From Firm-13 sp037143795 (lineage in GTDB: Bacteria; Bacillota; Clostridia; Saccharofermentanales; Saccharofermentanaceae), in contig JBAWXZ010000010.1 of NCBI GenBank assembly GCA_037143795.1, forward strand, positions 61,542-125,541: 64,000 nt of DNA, read 5' to 3'. The position numbers were made by a program, and so were the translations under genes. Positions within the stretch are counted from its first letter, which is position 1, and each line of letters opens with the position of its first letter. This document shows, piece after piece, positions 1-8,913 of the stretch. The notes under the pieces are model-generated. The model ran no database searches. It saw only the letters and a list, made by a program, of their open reading frames with translations, and was not told the origin of the DNA.

Positions 1-253
1 TCTTTCGCAGCCAGTAAGCACCTAAGGTGATAAACAGCGCGCCCAGGCCGTAAACAACGTTGAAAGGTCCATACAGTAAGCCTGCTGTGTAAGTGAACTG
101 ATGAAATCTGATCAGGCAATAGAGTGTCTCGGCGGCAACCCCGAAAAAACTGCCTATTAAGAACGTCCAAAACAGCATATAGAAATTAGGACCGTCAGAA
201 AAATGTTTTCTGCGGGTAATATTCAATATCCTGTTGCCATTCAGGCCTGTCAT
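1..253 (-). CDS. Partial CmpB-type (ABC_trans_CmpB-like) membrane protein
   Basis: The first 84 residues of a protein read on the minus strand; its 3' end lies outside the window. After a short basic start (MTGLNGNRILNITRRK) come two hydrophobic segments with FLIGSFFGVAAETLYCLI and YGPFNVVYGLGALF. The glycine-rich GPFxxxYGxGA signature is typical of the family often labelled putative ABC transporter type IV (CmpB, PF06541), multi-pass proteins of unknown role. Its ATG overlaps the TGA of the serpin gene (ATGA at 250-253), so the two are probably co-translated. The function is unknown; the family call rests on motif recall over a partial sequence. Confidence 0.6.
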   Translation of the reverse strand, partial: MTGLNGNRILNITRRKHFSDGPNFYMLFWTFLIGSFFGVAAETLYCLIRFHQFTYTAGLLYGPFNVVYGLGALFITLGAYWLRK

Positions 254-1551
254 ACAACAGGAACGGCCGGATTTATACAGACACCTGCAAATAGAAGGGT
301 GCCGTCGGCTGCTGTTATTCCATAGATAAACGGACGGTCAAGGATCATATCGGCGTGGCCGTCCGGTGCTGCAGCGCCGTAAAAATCGATCTTAGTAAAT
401 GCAGATGCCTCGACACCGATTTCATCAATCGCTATATGTGTATCCTGCCTTACTCCGGAAATGAAGGCATTGCCATCTGTTATCCCGGAAAAATCAGCGC
501 CGGCCGCAAAAGCGGATTGGATTCCAAGACTTTTCAAAGTATCGATCATGTCAAAACTGCTGCCGAATTTAAATTTCGGCACCTGAAATACAACTTCCCC
601 GTTGTAGTAATCACCGCTTTCAAAAATCTGCTGTACCTTCTCCGGTGAAGCGAGAAGCGTATCAATGCTGACACCTTCATCAGGCAGGATGAATACCATT
701 TCCCCGCCGTTTTTAAGGGCCAGCCCGGAACGCAGGAAGCCGTCACCGACACTGAAAGAATGAGTGCCGTACTTCATGTTCATAAAATCACACGTTACGT
801 CATCCCCGGTTGAAAGATGAAAGGTATCTGCGGCGGTCGCATTTTTGTCAAAGCGATCGACCCACTCATCATAAAAATATACGGAATTAATTATAGTCAT
901 AATCTGATCAGCAGACGATTCAAGTGCAGGAGCAAGAGTGCCGTTCGTGTTATCTGTGATCCATTGGCCCATTGCTTCACCCGTCTTTTTGTCTGCAAAA
1001 TCTACGCTGAACAGAGACGCATAGAAGTTCTCAGACGCATTTTCCTTATAGCTATCCTTGAATGCGATTTTATTACCGTTGACATAATTGTCCATCCAGA
1101 CAGAGTTTGCGATTTTAAGTTTGGAGATTTTGTTGTCAGTATAAAGGAGGCGGTAAAGCTTGCTGCATTGTGCTGACAGCGATGCTGCATCTTTCACACC
1201 GAGAACGTTGAGCATTTCGTCTTTCGTGGATCCTTCGGCGCCTGTTGCGGCTAACGCCAGTGCCAAATACAGGCTCAAAGGGGAATAATTGGCGTTGCTG
1301 TCCGCATCGCTTAAAATATGGGAGGATGCCGCATAGGAAAATTGTTTAAGGGACGCAGTAAACCCGTCGTTAAGGGCATTCATTTTGCGTACATCAAAAG
1401 CAGAATTGAAGTCATCGAATGCAATGGATTTAGGATATACCGGTGCAGTGACGGGTGCAATTGCCTTTGCAGAAGGAATTGCGTTATTACCGCAGGAAGC
1501 CGATGAAAACAGCAGTATTACACAAAGGAGTCCGGCGATTGCTTTTTTCAT
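250..1551 (-). CDS. Lipoprotein serpin (serine protease inhibitor)
   Basis: A 433-residue serpin, a suicide inhibitor of serine or cysteine proteases. The start is the ATG after AAATTCGGAGGAG. The N-terminus MKKAIAGLLCVILLFSSASC is a lipoprotein signal with a lipobox ending at Cys20, so the protein should be anchored on the outer face of the membrane. The C-terminal serpin signature is clear (DRPFIYGI...LLFAGVCINP). The reactive-loop hinge EIGVEASAFT has the small residues at P15-P9 expected of an inhibitory serpin. The scissile bond probably lies within FYGAAAP, which suggests a protease favouring small side chains, but the loop is a few residues longer than in alpha-1-antitrypsin, so P1 is uncertain. 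The downstream membrane gene overlaps its stop codon. It has its own promoter and is isolated from the GH5 gene by a terminator. Confidence 0.93.
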   Translation of the reverse strand: MKKAIAGLLCVILLFSSASCGNNAIPSAKAIAPVTAPVYPKSIAFDDFNSAFDVRKMNALNDGFTASLKQFSYAASSHILSDADSNANYSPLSLYLALALAATGAEGSTKDEMLNVLGVKDAASLSAQCSKLYRLLYTDNKISKLKIANSVWMDNYVNGNKIAFKDSYKENASENFYASLFSVDFADKKTGEAMGQWITDNTNGTLAPALESSADQIMTIINSVYFYDEWVDRFDKNATAADTFHLSTGDDVTCDFMNMKYGTHSFSVGDGFLRSGLALKNGGEMVFILPDEGVSIDTLLASPEKVQQIFESGDYYNGEVVFQVPKFKFGSSFDMIDTLKSLGIQSAFAAGADFSGITDGNAFISGVRQDTHIAIDEIGVEASAFTKIDFYGAAAPDGHADMILDRPFIYGITAADGTLLFAGVCINPAVPVV

Positions 1552-1663
1552 GAATATCTCCTCCGAATTTGACTGAAGACACATAAAATCTTTTGTTTTG
1601 TGTGCAACAAATGTACTGCATTCGGGAATTTACAGGAGTATGTAGATAAAGTAATACAATATA

Positions 1664-1692
1664 ATTATACACCTGATAATCATTGCCGTCAT
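1664..1692 (-). promoter_or_regulatory. Predicted sigma-A promoter of the serpin gene
   Basis: On the minus strand ATGACG (1692-1687) lies 17 bases before a perfect TATAAT (1669-1664). The transcript would start about 105 bases upstream of the serpin ATG. It sits just downstream of the GH5 terminator, consistent with an independent transcription unit. Confidence 0.5.
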
Positions 1693-1706
1693 AGACTTGC
1701 TCTTTA

Positions 1707-1753
1707 TAAAAAAACGCCAAAACGGATTGCCCGTTGAGCGAATCCGTTTTGGC
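1707..1753 (-). terminator. Rho-independent terminator of the GH5 gene
   Basis: A perfect 13-base inverted repeat (GCCAAAACGGATT at 1716-1728 and its complement at 1741-1753). On the minus strand it is followed by a run of eight U. It ends the GH5 transcript 30 bases after its stop. Confidence 0.85.
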
Positions 1754-1782
1754 AAAGGGGATAAATTACTTGAGGAGGCTAA

Positions 1783-2808
1783 TTAAAGGAGTTGAACGAG
1801 TTCTTCGAAAATGGGGGCATAATGACTTCCGACGAGTCCGAAATCCATTTTTTTGTAAGACCATACGGCTCTGCCGATTGCGTGCTTTTCAAATATACTG
1901 TGAATGTCACGGAACCAGTTCAGGGTACTGTCAAGAGGGGCGTTATCTATAACGCCGTATTCTCCGCAATAAAGGGGCACATCCCTTTCTTCCGCAATCT
2001 TCACTGCTTCGGTGAAAACGGCGTCAAACAGGTCAGGGCCCATTGTTTTCAGACGAAGAATCTTCAGGGACATGGACATCGTTTCACCAAGGATTTTGGA
2101 ACCCTCAACATATTCGGAAAGACTGGCCGGATACTCCATAACAAGATCGGACGGCATATCTTCAACCCAATAGGCCGACTGATGAGTAAACAGCATCGGG
2201 TCGTAACAGTGGAAGTTGTAGACTATGTTCCGGTCATAAGGCATGTCGAGATATTTGATCGAGTTGACACTGTTATACCAGACACCGCCAATAAGAATAC
2301 GGATATCGGGAGCGGATGTGCGGATTGTCTCAACGGCACGCCTTGCAATACGGTTCCAGCTTTCGGTAACCTTTTCCGACACAACTTCGTTAAGCAGTTC
2401 AAAAGAAAGGCGGTCATCATATTTACCGTAGCGAACTGCAAATTGCTCCCAGAGTTTATAGAATCTCAGCTGAAGTACTTCATCATCGAAAAATCTTTCC
2501 GACGTATTTAATTCATCAAACGAGTATCCGGCAGTTTTGTGCAGGTCGAGAATCATGTTGAGATGATATTTTTCGCACCAGGACAGGCAATTATCAATAT
2601 ATGTAAACCCATCCTCTATATATATCCCATCGGATGTTTCCAGTACCTCGAAATCAACGGGTACCCGTACGTGGTCAATACCCCAGGATGCCAGTTTTTC
2701 TATATCTTTTTCTATAATATAAGTATCATAGTGTTTTTTGCCGTGAATACACTGTGACAGCCAGCCGCCAAGATTGACGCCTTTATAATATCCTTCGAAT
2801 TTTCTCAT
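1783..2808 (-). CDS. Glycoside hydrolase family 5 (endoglucanase/exoglucanase-like)
   Basis: A 341-residue TIM-barrel glycosidase. The start is the ATG preceded by CACAGGAGAG; an upstream in-frame start would add an unrelated 17 residues. GH5 hallmarks in order: GVNLGGWL near the N-terminus, HVRVPVDFE, ILDLHKTAG, FELLNE (general acid/base Glu), YNFHCYDPMLFTHQ, YCGEYGV (nucleophile Glu) and a late AVWSYKKMDFGL. There is no signal peptide, so it should be cytoplasmic and act on imported oligosaccharides. The exact substrate (beta-1,4-glucan, beta-1,3-glucan or other) cannot be read from the sequence. The divergent AraC-type gene starts about 40 bases away and is the obvious candidate regulator. 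Confidence 0.9.
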   Translation of the reverse strand: MRKFEGYYKGVNLGGWLSQCIHGKKHYDTYIIEKDIEKLASWGIDHVRVPVDFEVLETSDGIYIEDGFTYIDNCLSWCEKYHLNMILDLHKTAGYSFDELNTSERFFDDEVLQLRFYKLWEQFAVRYGKYDDRLSFELLNEVVSEKVTESWNRIARRAVETIRTSAPDIRILIGGVWYNSVNSIKYLDMPYDRNIVYNFHCYDPMLFTHQSAYWVEDMPSDLVMEYPASLSEYVEGSKILGETMSMSLKILRLKTMGPDLFDAVFTEAVKIAEERDVPLYCGEYGVIDNAPLDSTLNWFRDIHSIFEKHAIGRAVWSYKKMDFGLVGSHYAPIFEELVQLL

Positions 2809-2850
2809 AGTTGTACTCTCCTGTGTTCGGCCAATAGTGTTGTATTCATT

Positions 2851-3699
2851 TTGCTTCACTCAAACGTACTTCTATATCAAATTCATTGTTTTTATAGCAT
2901 AATTGTGGCATATGTCCTGAAAACAGACTACAGAAGGGGGCGTGATTTTATCGATACTAACAAAGAACTCAATCACAGACTATTCCTGCAGAGGGAAAAC
3001 GATATAAATCACTCGCCATATGAGAACGAACTGGTTTTTTACGGGCTGGTGAGGGACGGCGATCAGAAGAAAATTTTCGAATTGATGGACAAATCTCCGC
3101 TTAATGATCCCGAGGGCAGGGGGCGTCTGTCGCAGGATGAAGTCAGAAACATCAAATATCACTTCATTGTCTCTGCAGCGATGATATCCCGATTCTGTAT
3201 GGAAGGCGGAATGAATTCCGAAACTGCATACAGCCTGAGTGACCTGTATATTCAAAAAGCCGATATCTGCACATCCATCGAACCGCTCATTGAACTTCAC
3301 AGATCCATGTGTTCCGATTATGCAGGCCGGATGCGGCAGCTCCGGCGCAGTAAGGTATATTCGAAGCATGTTGTCCTTTGCATTGACTTTATTTATGAGA
3401 ATCTGCAGAAGCGGATTACCGTAAGCATGCTGGCCAAACATGTCAGCCTTAATGAGACCTATCTGTCAAAACTTTTCCAGGCGGAAACAGGCAAATCTGT
3501 CAGCGGTTATATAAGGGATAAAAAGATAGAGGCGGCACAGAATATGCTGAAGTATTCGGATTATTCATGCCTCAATATAGGGAATTATCTGGCGTTCTCT
3601 TCGCAAAGCCACTTTATACTGGTATTCAGGACAAAAACCGGACTGACGCCGCAGGATTATAGGAAGCGGCATTTCAGAAGTAACTGGAATAAGGAATAA
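2851..3699 (+). CDS. AraC-family transcriptional regulator
   Basis: About 282 residues from a TTG start. The true start is unclear because no good ribosome site precedes TTG, GTG (2905) or other in-frame codons, so coding may begin up to 60 bases later. The C-terminal third is an AraC-type double helix-turn-helix: CIDFIYENLQKRITVSMLAKHV, LNETYLSKLFQAETGKSVSGYI, then SSQSHFILVFRTKTGLTPQDYR. The N-terminal part (ENELVFYGLVRDGDQKKIFEL, then a helical domain with MISRFCMEGGM) resembles the cupin-free helical domain common in clostridial AraC regulators. It is divergent from the GH5 gene and probably controls it in response to a sugar. Confidence 0.87.
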   Translation: MLHSNVLLYQIHCFYSIIVAYVLKTDYRRGRDFIDTNKELNHRLFLQRENDINHSPYENELVFYGLVRDGDQKKIFELMDKSPLNDPEGRGRLSQDEVRNIKYHFIVSAAMISRFCMEGGMNSETAYSLSDLYIQKADICTSIEPLIELHRSMCSDYAGRMRQLRRSKVYSKHVVLCIDFIYENLQKRITVSMLAKHVSLNETYLSKLFQAETGKSVSGYIRDKKIEAAQNMLKYSDYSCLNIGNYLAFSSQSHFILVFRTKTGLTPQDYRKRHFRSNWNKE

Positions 3700-3846
3700 T
3701 GATGGAGCAACATCGCTGTCCTGTGCATTCTTAAGTGGTACTCATGATATAATGAACGCAAAATTTCGCTGGTAAATAGAATGCCAGGCATTCATATTTT
3801 CCAGTGTGTATAATTGGGTTCTGTGCGAAATGACGGGGGAGCGAAA

Positions 3847-5121
3847 ATGAGCACCAATTCACTTGATATTAAATTTGACATGTCCAAACCGCCGATAAGG
3901 CAGCGATGGTTTTTGCGTCCTATCACATGGGCGGTGAGTTTTCCAACGGTCTGGTCGCACCGCCTCAAAATACACAAAACCGGCATTGAAGGTCTGAAAC
4001 CGCCGTATATTCTGCTATGTACGCATATGGCTTTCATGGATTTTATGGTGACCACATCTGCAATTTTCCCGCATCGCGGCCATTACGTGGTCGCAATTGA
4101 CGGTTATATCGGCAGGGAATGGCTCCTGAGAAATGTCGGGGCTATCTGCAAACGCAAGTTCACGAACGACATTACCCTGATCAAGAACATCAGAAAGACG
4201 ATTGATCGCGGGGATATCCTAGTCCTGTATCCGGAAGCAAGGTATTCCCTGGCCGGAACGACAGCGGTCCTTCCGGATTCGCTCGGAAAGCTTGTCCGTT
4301 TTGCCGGAGCTCCCGTTGCAGTACTGAATATGCACGGCAATTATTTGAATTCACCGTGCTGGAACTTAAAGAATCGCAGAATTCCGCTTGAAGCCGATTT
4401 TTCGCAGATACTGACTGCAGAGGAGACGCACTCGCTGCCGGTCGAGGAAATCAACAACCGGATCCGCAAATCTTTTGCATATGACGAATATAAATGGCAA
4501 AAAGATAATCAGATCCATATTGCTGATAAAAATAATGCCGAAGGGCTGCATAAAGTGCTGTATCAGTGCCCGAGCTGCATGACGGAATTCCGTATGGAAT
4601 CAGCCGGCGTTCAAATCTGGTGCAGCCACTGCGGCAAGCACTGGACTATGTCAACGCTTGGTGAGCTCAAGGCACAGACCGGCGAGACGGAATTCAGCCA
4701 CGTCCCGGACTGGTATGAGTTCCAGCGCAGGGAAGTCAGGAGACAAATTGAATCCGGAACATATGAAGTCAGCGATGATGTCGATATTGATTCGCTGCCC
4801 AATGCCCGAGGCTATATCAATATCGGACACGGACGTCTGACGCATAATATGACCGGCTTCCGGCTTGAAAGAGGGGATGCCGGCAATGGGCCCTTTCTCC
4901 TGAAAACGCCTGCAAGCATGTATTCATGCCATATTGAATATAACTATGATAAGAGGGGCGACTGTATTGATTTGTCGACCCTGCAGGATACTTACTATAT
5001 TTATCCGCTTAACCTGCGCTGCTGCGTCACCAAAATCGCACTCGCCACAGAGGAGCTGTACTTTTTCCAGAAAGCATCCGACATGATTAAGACTATGTAT
5101 GCAAGCGCCGATTCCGTTTAG
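3847..5121 (+). CDS. PlsC-type 1-acylglycerol-3-phosphate acyltransferase with zinc ribbon
   Basis: A 424-residue protein, started at the ATG after ACGGGGGAG. The N-terminal ~220 residues are a PlsC/LPLAT acyltransferase: HMAFMD at about residue 60 is the catalytic HX4D box and LYPEARYS at about 127 takes the place of the FPEG motif. This suggests acyl transfer to lysophosphatidic acid or a related lipid at the inner membrane face. Unusually it continues with a zinc ribbon (CPSC...CSHC, about 241-262) and a ~160-residue C-terminal domain I do not recognise. The predicted domain order is clear, but the acceptor substrate is not. Monocistronic, convergent with the radical SAM gene. Confidence 0.85.
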   Translation: MSTNSLDIKFDMSKPPIRQRWFLRPITWAVSFPTVWSHRLKIHKTGIEGLKPPYILLCTHMAFMDFMVTTSAIFPHRGHYVVAIDGYIGREWLLRNVGAICKRKFTNDITLIKNIRKTIDRGDILVLYPEARYSLAGTTAVLPDSLGKLVRFAGAPVAVLNMHGNYLNSPCWNLKNRRIPLEADFSQILTAEETHSLPVEEINNRIRKSFAYDEYKWQKDNQIHIADKNNAEGLHKVLYQCPSCMTEFRMESAGVQIWCSHCGKHWTMSTLGELKAQTGETEFSHVPDWYEFQRREVRRQIESGTYEVSDDVDIDSLPNARGYINIGHGRLTHNMTGFRLERGDAGNGPFLLKTPASMYSCHIEYNYDKRGDCIDLSTLQDTYYIYPLNLRCCVTKIALATEELYFFQKASDMIKTMYASADSV

Positions 5122-5167
5122 GTTATGATTTGTGCCTGATCATGGCCTGTTCAGGATTGTCTGGATT

Positions 5168-6085
5168 TTAGGTCTTTGCGGATATGTATTTTCGTCCCTG
5201 CCGGACATCCCTTTTCATGAATTCGCGCTGTATCGTATTCAGGACAACGCGCTTGTTTGCGCTCCAAAGAGGCGCGATCAGCAGGGATTTCGGTCCGTCG
5301 CCCGTCATACGATGAATAATGATGCTGGAGGGAAGCATCTCGATGCATTCTGCCAGAAGGTCAATATATTCCTCCATTGTCATCACGGCAAATTCACCCT
5401 GCTCATAAAGTACGGAGAGATCTGTGTTTTTCAATACGTGAAGCAGCTGCAGCTTGATCCCGTCTATTGGCTGTGCTGCAATGTATCCGACGGACTCCAG
5501 CATATCACCTCGTGATTCGCCGGGGAGTCCAAGAATCAGGTGGACTATGATCTTGACCCCGGTTAAGCGGAGCTTTTCGAGTGCTTCTTCAAAACAGGCA
5601 AGATCGAAGCCGCGGCGGATCAGATCGGCCGTCCGGGGATGGATTGTCTGCAGTCCGAGCTCAACCCATACCGGCTTGATTTGGTTAAGACGGCCAAGAA
5701 GTCCGAGAATCCCGTCGGGCAGACAGTCCGGACGGGTTGCAATCGACAGGGCTACTATATCAGGATGGCTGATCGCTTCCATGAAGATTTTCTCCAGGTA
5801 TTCCACCGACTCATATGTGTTTGTGTAATTCTGGAAATAAGCAATGTATTTGCCGTCTGTAATTTTACGGCTGACTCTTGCTTTGGCCGATTCGATCTGT
5901 TCAGATATTGACAGGCTGCGGTCGGCGGCAAAATCGCCTGAACCGCCGGCGCTGCAGAAAATACAGCCGCGCGTTTCAAGCGTACCGTCGCGGTTCGGAC
6001 AGGTGCAGCCGGCATCGAGTGCTAATTTATACACCTTTGTACCGAATTCGTTTTTCAGATAATCACTTAGTGACGAGTAGTTCAT
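5168..6085 (-). CDS. TIGR01212-family radical SAM protein (YhcC-like)
   Basis: 305 residues from the ATG that follows GAGGGATGCCGGAA; in-frame ATGs at 6094 and 6151 are alternatives. The iron-sulfur motif is CPNRDGTLETRGCIFC (C29, C41, C44), the spacing typical of the TIGR01212/YhcC group rather than classical CX3CX2C. Further family features are YFQNYTNTYESVEYLE, SIATRPDCLPDGIL, WVELGLQTIHPRTADLIRRG and HLILGLPGES. Members are cytosolic S-adenosylmethionine enzymes whose substrate is not established to my knowledge. Convergent with the PlsC gene and divergent from the epimerase gene. Confidence 0.9.
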   Translation of the reverse strand: MNYSSLSDYLKNEFGTKVYKLALDAGCTCPNRDGTLETRGCIFCSAGGSGDFAADRSLSISEQIESAKARVSRKITDGKYIAYFQNYTNTYESVEYLEKIFMEAISHPDIVALSIATRPDCLPDGILGLLGRLNQIKPVWVELGLQTIHPRTADLIRRGFDLACFEEALEKLRLTGVKIIVHLILGLPGESRGDMLESVGYIAAQPIDGIKLQLLHVLKNTDLSVLYEQGEFAVMTMEEYIDLLAECIEMLPSSIIIHRMTGDGPKSLLIAPLWSANKRVVLNTIQREFMKRDVRQGRKYISAKT

Positions 6086-6271
6086 TTCCGGCATCCCTCT
6101 GCAGTCAATCGAATCATTTCCGGGGCTATTCGGTGCGCTTTTTTGCTGCATCCCAATTCTTTATGTTGACAGTATACCTTTCAAAGCCCGGGAAACATAT
6201 TTAATTCTGTGTCAAATTGTATAGAATAGAGGGAAGACACAGACACAATTTTGAATAACATGAGGTGCCAT

Positions 6272-7141
6272 ATGAAACACGGAATTTATTACGCTTACTG
6301 GGAACAGCAGTGGCAGGCCGATTATCTTTATTACATCAAAAAGGCCGCGCGGCTGGGATTTGATATTCTTGAAATAGCGGCAACCCCCCTGCCGGAATAT
6401 TCCGATCAGAAACTCCTGGAACTCCGGGAATGCGCCGAGGCGAACGGAATAACTCTTACGTGCGGCCATGGACCCAGTGCCGGCCAGAATCTTGCTTCTT
6501 CGGATCCCGCTGTGCGAAGAAATGCAAAAAAGTTCTACACGGACCTTTTGCAGCGCCTTGAAAAGCTAGATATCCACCTGATCGGCGGCGGGATTTATTC
6601 TTACTGGCCCGTTGATTACAGCCAGACGATTGACAAGCCGGGCGACTGGGGCAGAAGTGTCGAGGGAGTCGCGGAAGTTGCAAAGACAGCGCAGGAATGC
6701 GGTGTCCGGTACTGCCTCGAAGTTCTTAACCGGTTTGAAGGTTATTTGCTGAACACATCAGAAGAAGCAGTGAGATTTGTCCGGGAAGTGGATCACCCGA
6801 ATGTCAAAATGATGCTTGATACTTTTCACATGAACATTGAGGAAGACAGTATCGGCGGTGCAATACGGCAGGCCGGAATTTATCTCGGGCATTTCCACAC
6901 CGGTGAATGCAACCGCCGCTGTCCGGGCAAAGGGCGTACACCCTGGCGTGAAATTGCCGAGGCTCTCAAGGACATTGATTATCAGGGAGCTGCCGTCATG
7001 GAACCTTTTGTACGGATGGGCGGGCAGGTTGGCTCCGACATCAAAATCTGGCGTGACATCAGCCACGGGGCGGATGAGTCCGAGCTCGATGCAGACGCAC
7101 GGGCGGCGCTTGAGTTTTCGCGGTATATGCTGGATTTTTAA
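6272..7141 (+). CDS. D-allulose (D-psicose) 3-epimerase
   Basis: 289 residues, started at the ATG after TGAGGTG; a TTG seven codons upstream is less likely. The enzyme interconverts ketohexoses at C3 (D-fructose and D-allulose) in the cytosol using Mn2+ or Co2+. The sequence follows the Clostridium cellulolyticum allulose epimerase closely, as I recall it, from KHGIYYAYWEQQWQADY onward. The four metal ligands fall at the same residue numbers: E150, D183, H209 and E244, with R215 and E156 for the substrate. Other family stretches are GHGPSAGQNLASSDP, CLEVLNRFEGYL, MLDTFHMNIEEDS and MEPFVRMGG. Tagatose 3-epimerase specificity cannot be excluded. Convergent with rhamnulokinase across a shared terminator. 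Confidence 0.92.
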   Translation: MKHGIYYAYWEQQWQADYLYYIKKAARLGFDILEIAATPLPEYSDQKLLELRECAEANGITLTCGHGPSAGQNLASSDPAVRRNAKKFYTDLLQRLEKLDIHLIGGGIYSYWPVDYSQTIDKPGDWGRSVEGVAEVAKTAQECGVRYCLEVLNRFEGYLLNTSEEAVRFVREVDHPNVKMMLDTFHMNIEEDSIGGAIRQAGIYLGHFHTGECNRRCPGKGRTPWREIAEALKDIDYQGAAVMEPFVRMGGQVGSDIKIWRDISHGADESELDADARAALEFSRYMLDF

Positions 7142-7156
7142 GACAGTTTATTTAAA

Positions 7157-7194
7157 AAAAAGGCCTCGGAATGAAATCCGGGCCTTTTTCTTTT
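7157..7194. terminator. Bidirectional terminator between the epimerase and rhaB
   Basis: A stem with AGGCCTCGGA against TCCGGGCCTT is flanked by A7 on the left and T5 plus further T on the right. It can therefore stop transcription from both convergent genes. Confidence 0.8.
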
Positions 7195-7243
7195 GACTTA
7201 ATAAATCGTGAAAACCAAAATTATCATCTCAATCGGTTTCCGA

Positions 7244-8725
7244 TTATTTCAGTACCGGATAAATCGTCCTGTACTGAACCAGTGCAGCCTCCCAGAATGC
7301 CCTGTCCTCAGGCTCATAATGCTTGAGTTCAAAGGAAGCCGCGATAACTTTGCGGGCTTCTGCAAGCGAATGGATAACGCCCTGCGCCATAAGCTGAACA
7401 GCCATATTACCGAGTGCCGTAGCTTCGATCGGTCCGGCAATGACGTGGCTTCCGGTTGCATTGGCAGTGAACTGGGATAAAAGACCGTCTTTGGTTCCGC
7501 CGCCGACAACATGCAGATTGGGATATTTGCGGCCGGTAATTTCTTCAATCTGTTTCATGCTTACACAGTACTTCAGTGCAAGGCTCTCATAGATGCAGCG
7601 GACAACTTCCCCGCGTCCTACAGGAACATGCTGGCCGGTTTTGCTGCATAATTCACGGATGCGCGCCGGCATATCACCGGGAGTCGCCAGGCTGTCATCA
7701 TCCGGGTCAATCAGGCATTGGAACGGCTTACAGGCGAGTGCCTCTTTCTCGAGATCACCAAAACTGACTTCTGCACCTTCGCGTATCCACTGCCTCCTGG
7801 ATTCCTGGATGAGCCACAGTCCCATAATATTTTTGAGAAAACGGGTTGTTCCATTGTAGCCGCGTTCATTGGTGAAATTGTAGGAGTATGATTTCTCGTT
7901 GATCAGCGGTGTCGGGCTCTCAATTCCCATAAGTGACCAGGTCCCGCTGCTGATGTATACGAAATCCTCCGTGCCTGCCGGTACTGCAACAACTGCGGAA
8001 GCAGTGTCGTGGGATGCAACGGCGACGACCGGGATCGGATTGATGCCGAGCTCTTTGCAGATTGCATCTGAAATGGGCCGGCCCATTGTACCCGGATCAA
8101 CGATCGGGCACAGGATACTGGTTGGAATCCCAAGACGGGTAAGCAGGTCAAGGTCCCATTCGCCGGTAGCTGCATTCAGCATCTGTCCGGTGGAGGCAAT
8201 CGTCCGTTCGGACTGCTGGAGGCCTGTCAGAAGATAAGTAAAAAGATCAGGTGTCTGTATCATCTTGGCTGCCCGTCCGAGCAGTTCCGGACGACGGGTC
8301 TTGAGTGCAAACAACTGGAAAAGAGTATTGAAGTAGATCATCTGCGTGCCGGTGCGTCCATAAAGTTCTGCCTTGGGGACGATCTCAAATACTTTTTCCA
8401 TGATGCCCTGCGTACGTGCGTCGCGGTAGTGGACCGGGTTCTCCAAAAGGTAGCCGCGTTCGTCAATCAGCCCGAAATCCACGCCCCAGGTATCAATACC
8501 CAGACTATCAATCGGTCCCTTGGATTTGGACTTGATAAGACCCTGCTTGATTTCATAAAAGAGTCGAAGTACGTCCCAGAACAGCGTGTCGCCGACCTGT
8601 ACAGGATCATTGGAAAAACGGTGTATCTCTTCGAGTTCGATTCGTGTGCCGTCATACCGTCCAAGCATCGCACGGCCGCTGGAAGCGCCAAAATCAAATG
8701 CAAGTAATTGCTTAACATCGGACAT
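7244..8725 (-). CDS. rhaB: Rhamnulokinase
   Basis: 493 residues, started at the ATG after TTGGGAGGTAATTTT. A FGGY-family sugar kinase: LLAFDFGASSGRAMLG phosphate-binding start, IDSLGIDTWGVDFGLID, HYRDARTQGIM, VAVASHDTASAVVAVP, YISSGTWSLMGIE and GGGTKDGLLSQFTANAT are RhaB-specific blocks. RhaB phosphorylates L-rhamnulose and, in several bacteria, other ketoses. No rhamnose isomerase, aldolase or transporter gene lies nearby. Its partner across the terminator is a ketohexose epimerase, which suggests that the kinase may handle another ketose. No clear promoter was found upstream. Confidence 0.92.
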   Translation of the reverse strand: MSDVKQLLAFDFGASSGRAMLGRYDGTRIELEEIHRFSNDPVQVGDTLFWDVLRLFYEIKQGLIKSKSKGPIDSLGIDTWGVDFGLIDERGYLLENPVHYRDARTQGIMEKVFEIVPKAELYGRTGTQMIYFNTLFQLFALKTRRPELLGRAAKMIQTPDLFTYLLTGLQQSERTIASTGQMLNAATGEWDLDLLTRLGIPTSILCPIVDPGTMGRPISDAICKELGINPIPVVAVASHDTASAVVAVPAGTEDFVYISSGTWSLMGIESPTPLINEKSYSYNFTNERGYNGTTRFLKNIMGLWLIQESRRQWIREGAEVSFGDLEKEALACKPFQCLIDPDDDSLATPGDMPARIRELCSKTGQHVPVGRGEVVRCIYESLALKYCVSMKQIEEITGRKYPNLHVVGGGTKDGLLSQFTANATGSHVIAGPIEATALGNMAVQLMAQGVIHSLAEARKVIAASFELKHYEPEDRAFWEAALVQYRTIYPVLK

Positions 8726-8913
8726 AAAATTACCTCCCAATATTTCGATCCACCTTGAAAACAAGTCTATTTATGTATTTTGCATGATACCGGGATAAAG
8801 GGCAAGTCAGATGCCGGAAAATAAACCGGCCCGATTATATGTTTTCTAATGTAATGGCGAAATTAACATCGAAACAAATGAAATCTTCCGAAATCCGGGG
8901 ATTTAACCAAAGA

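Noticed and set aside
817..1176. 119-codon plus-strand frame opposite the serpin
   Set aside because: It is a mirror of a well-supported gene, with no ribosome site or recognisable domain.
1792..2511. 239-codon plus-strand frame opposite the GH5 gene
   Set aside because: It is antisense to clear GH5 motifs and itself resembles nothing known.
6165..6190. TTGACA as -35 box for the epimerase gene
   Set aside because: No -10 box lies 16-18 bases downstream, and the gene is about 100 bases away.
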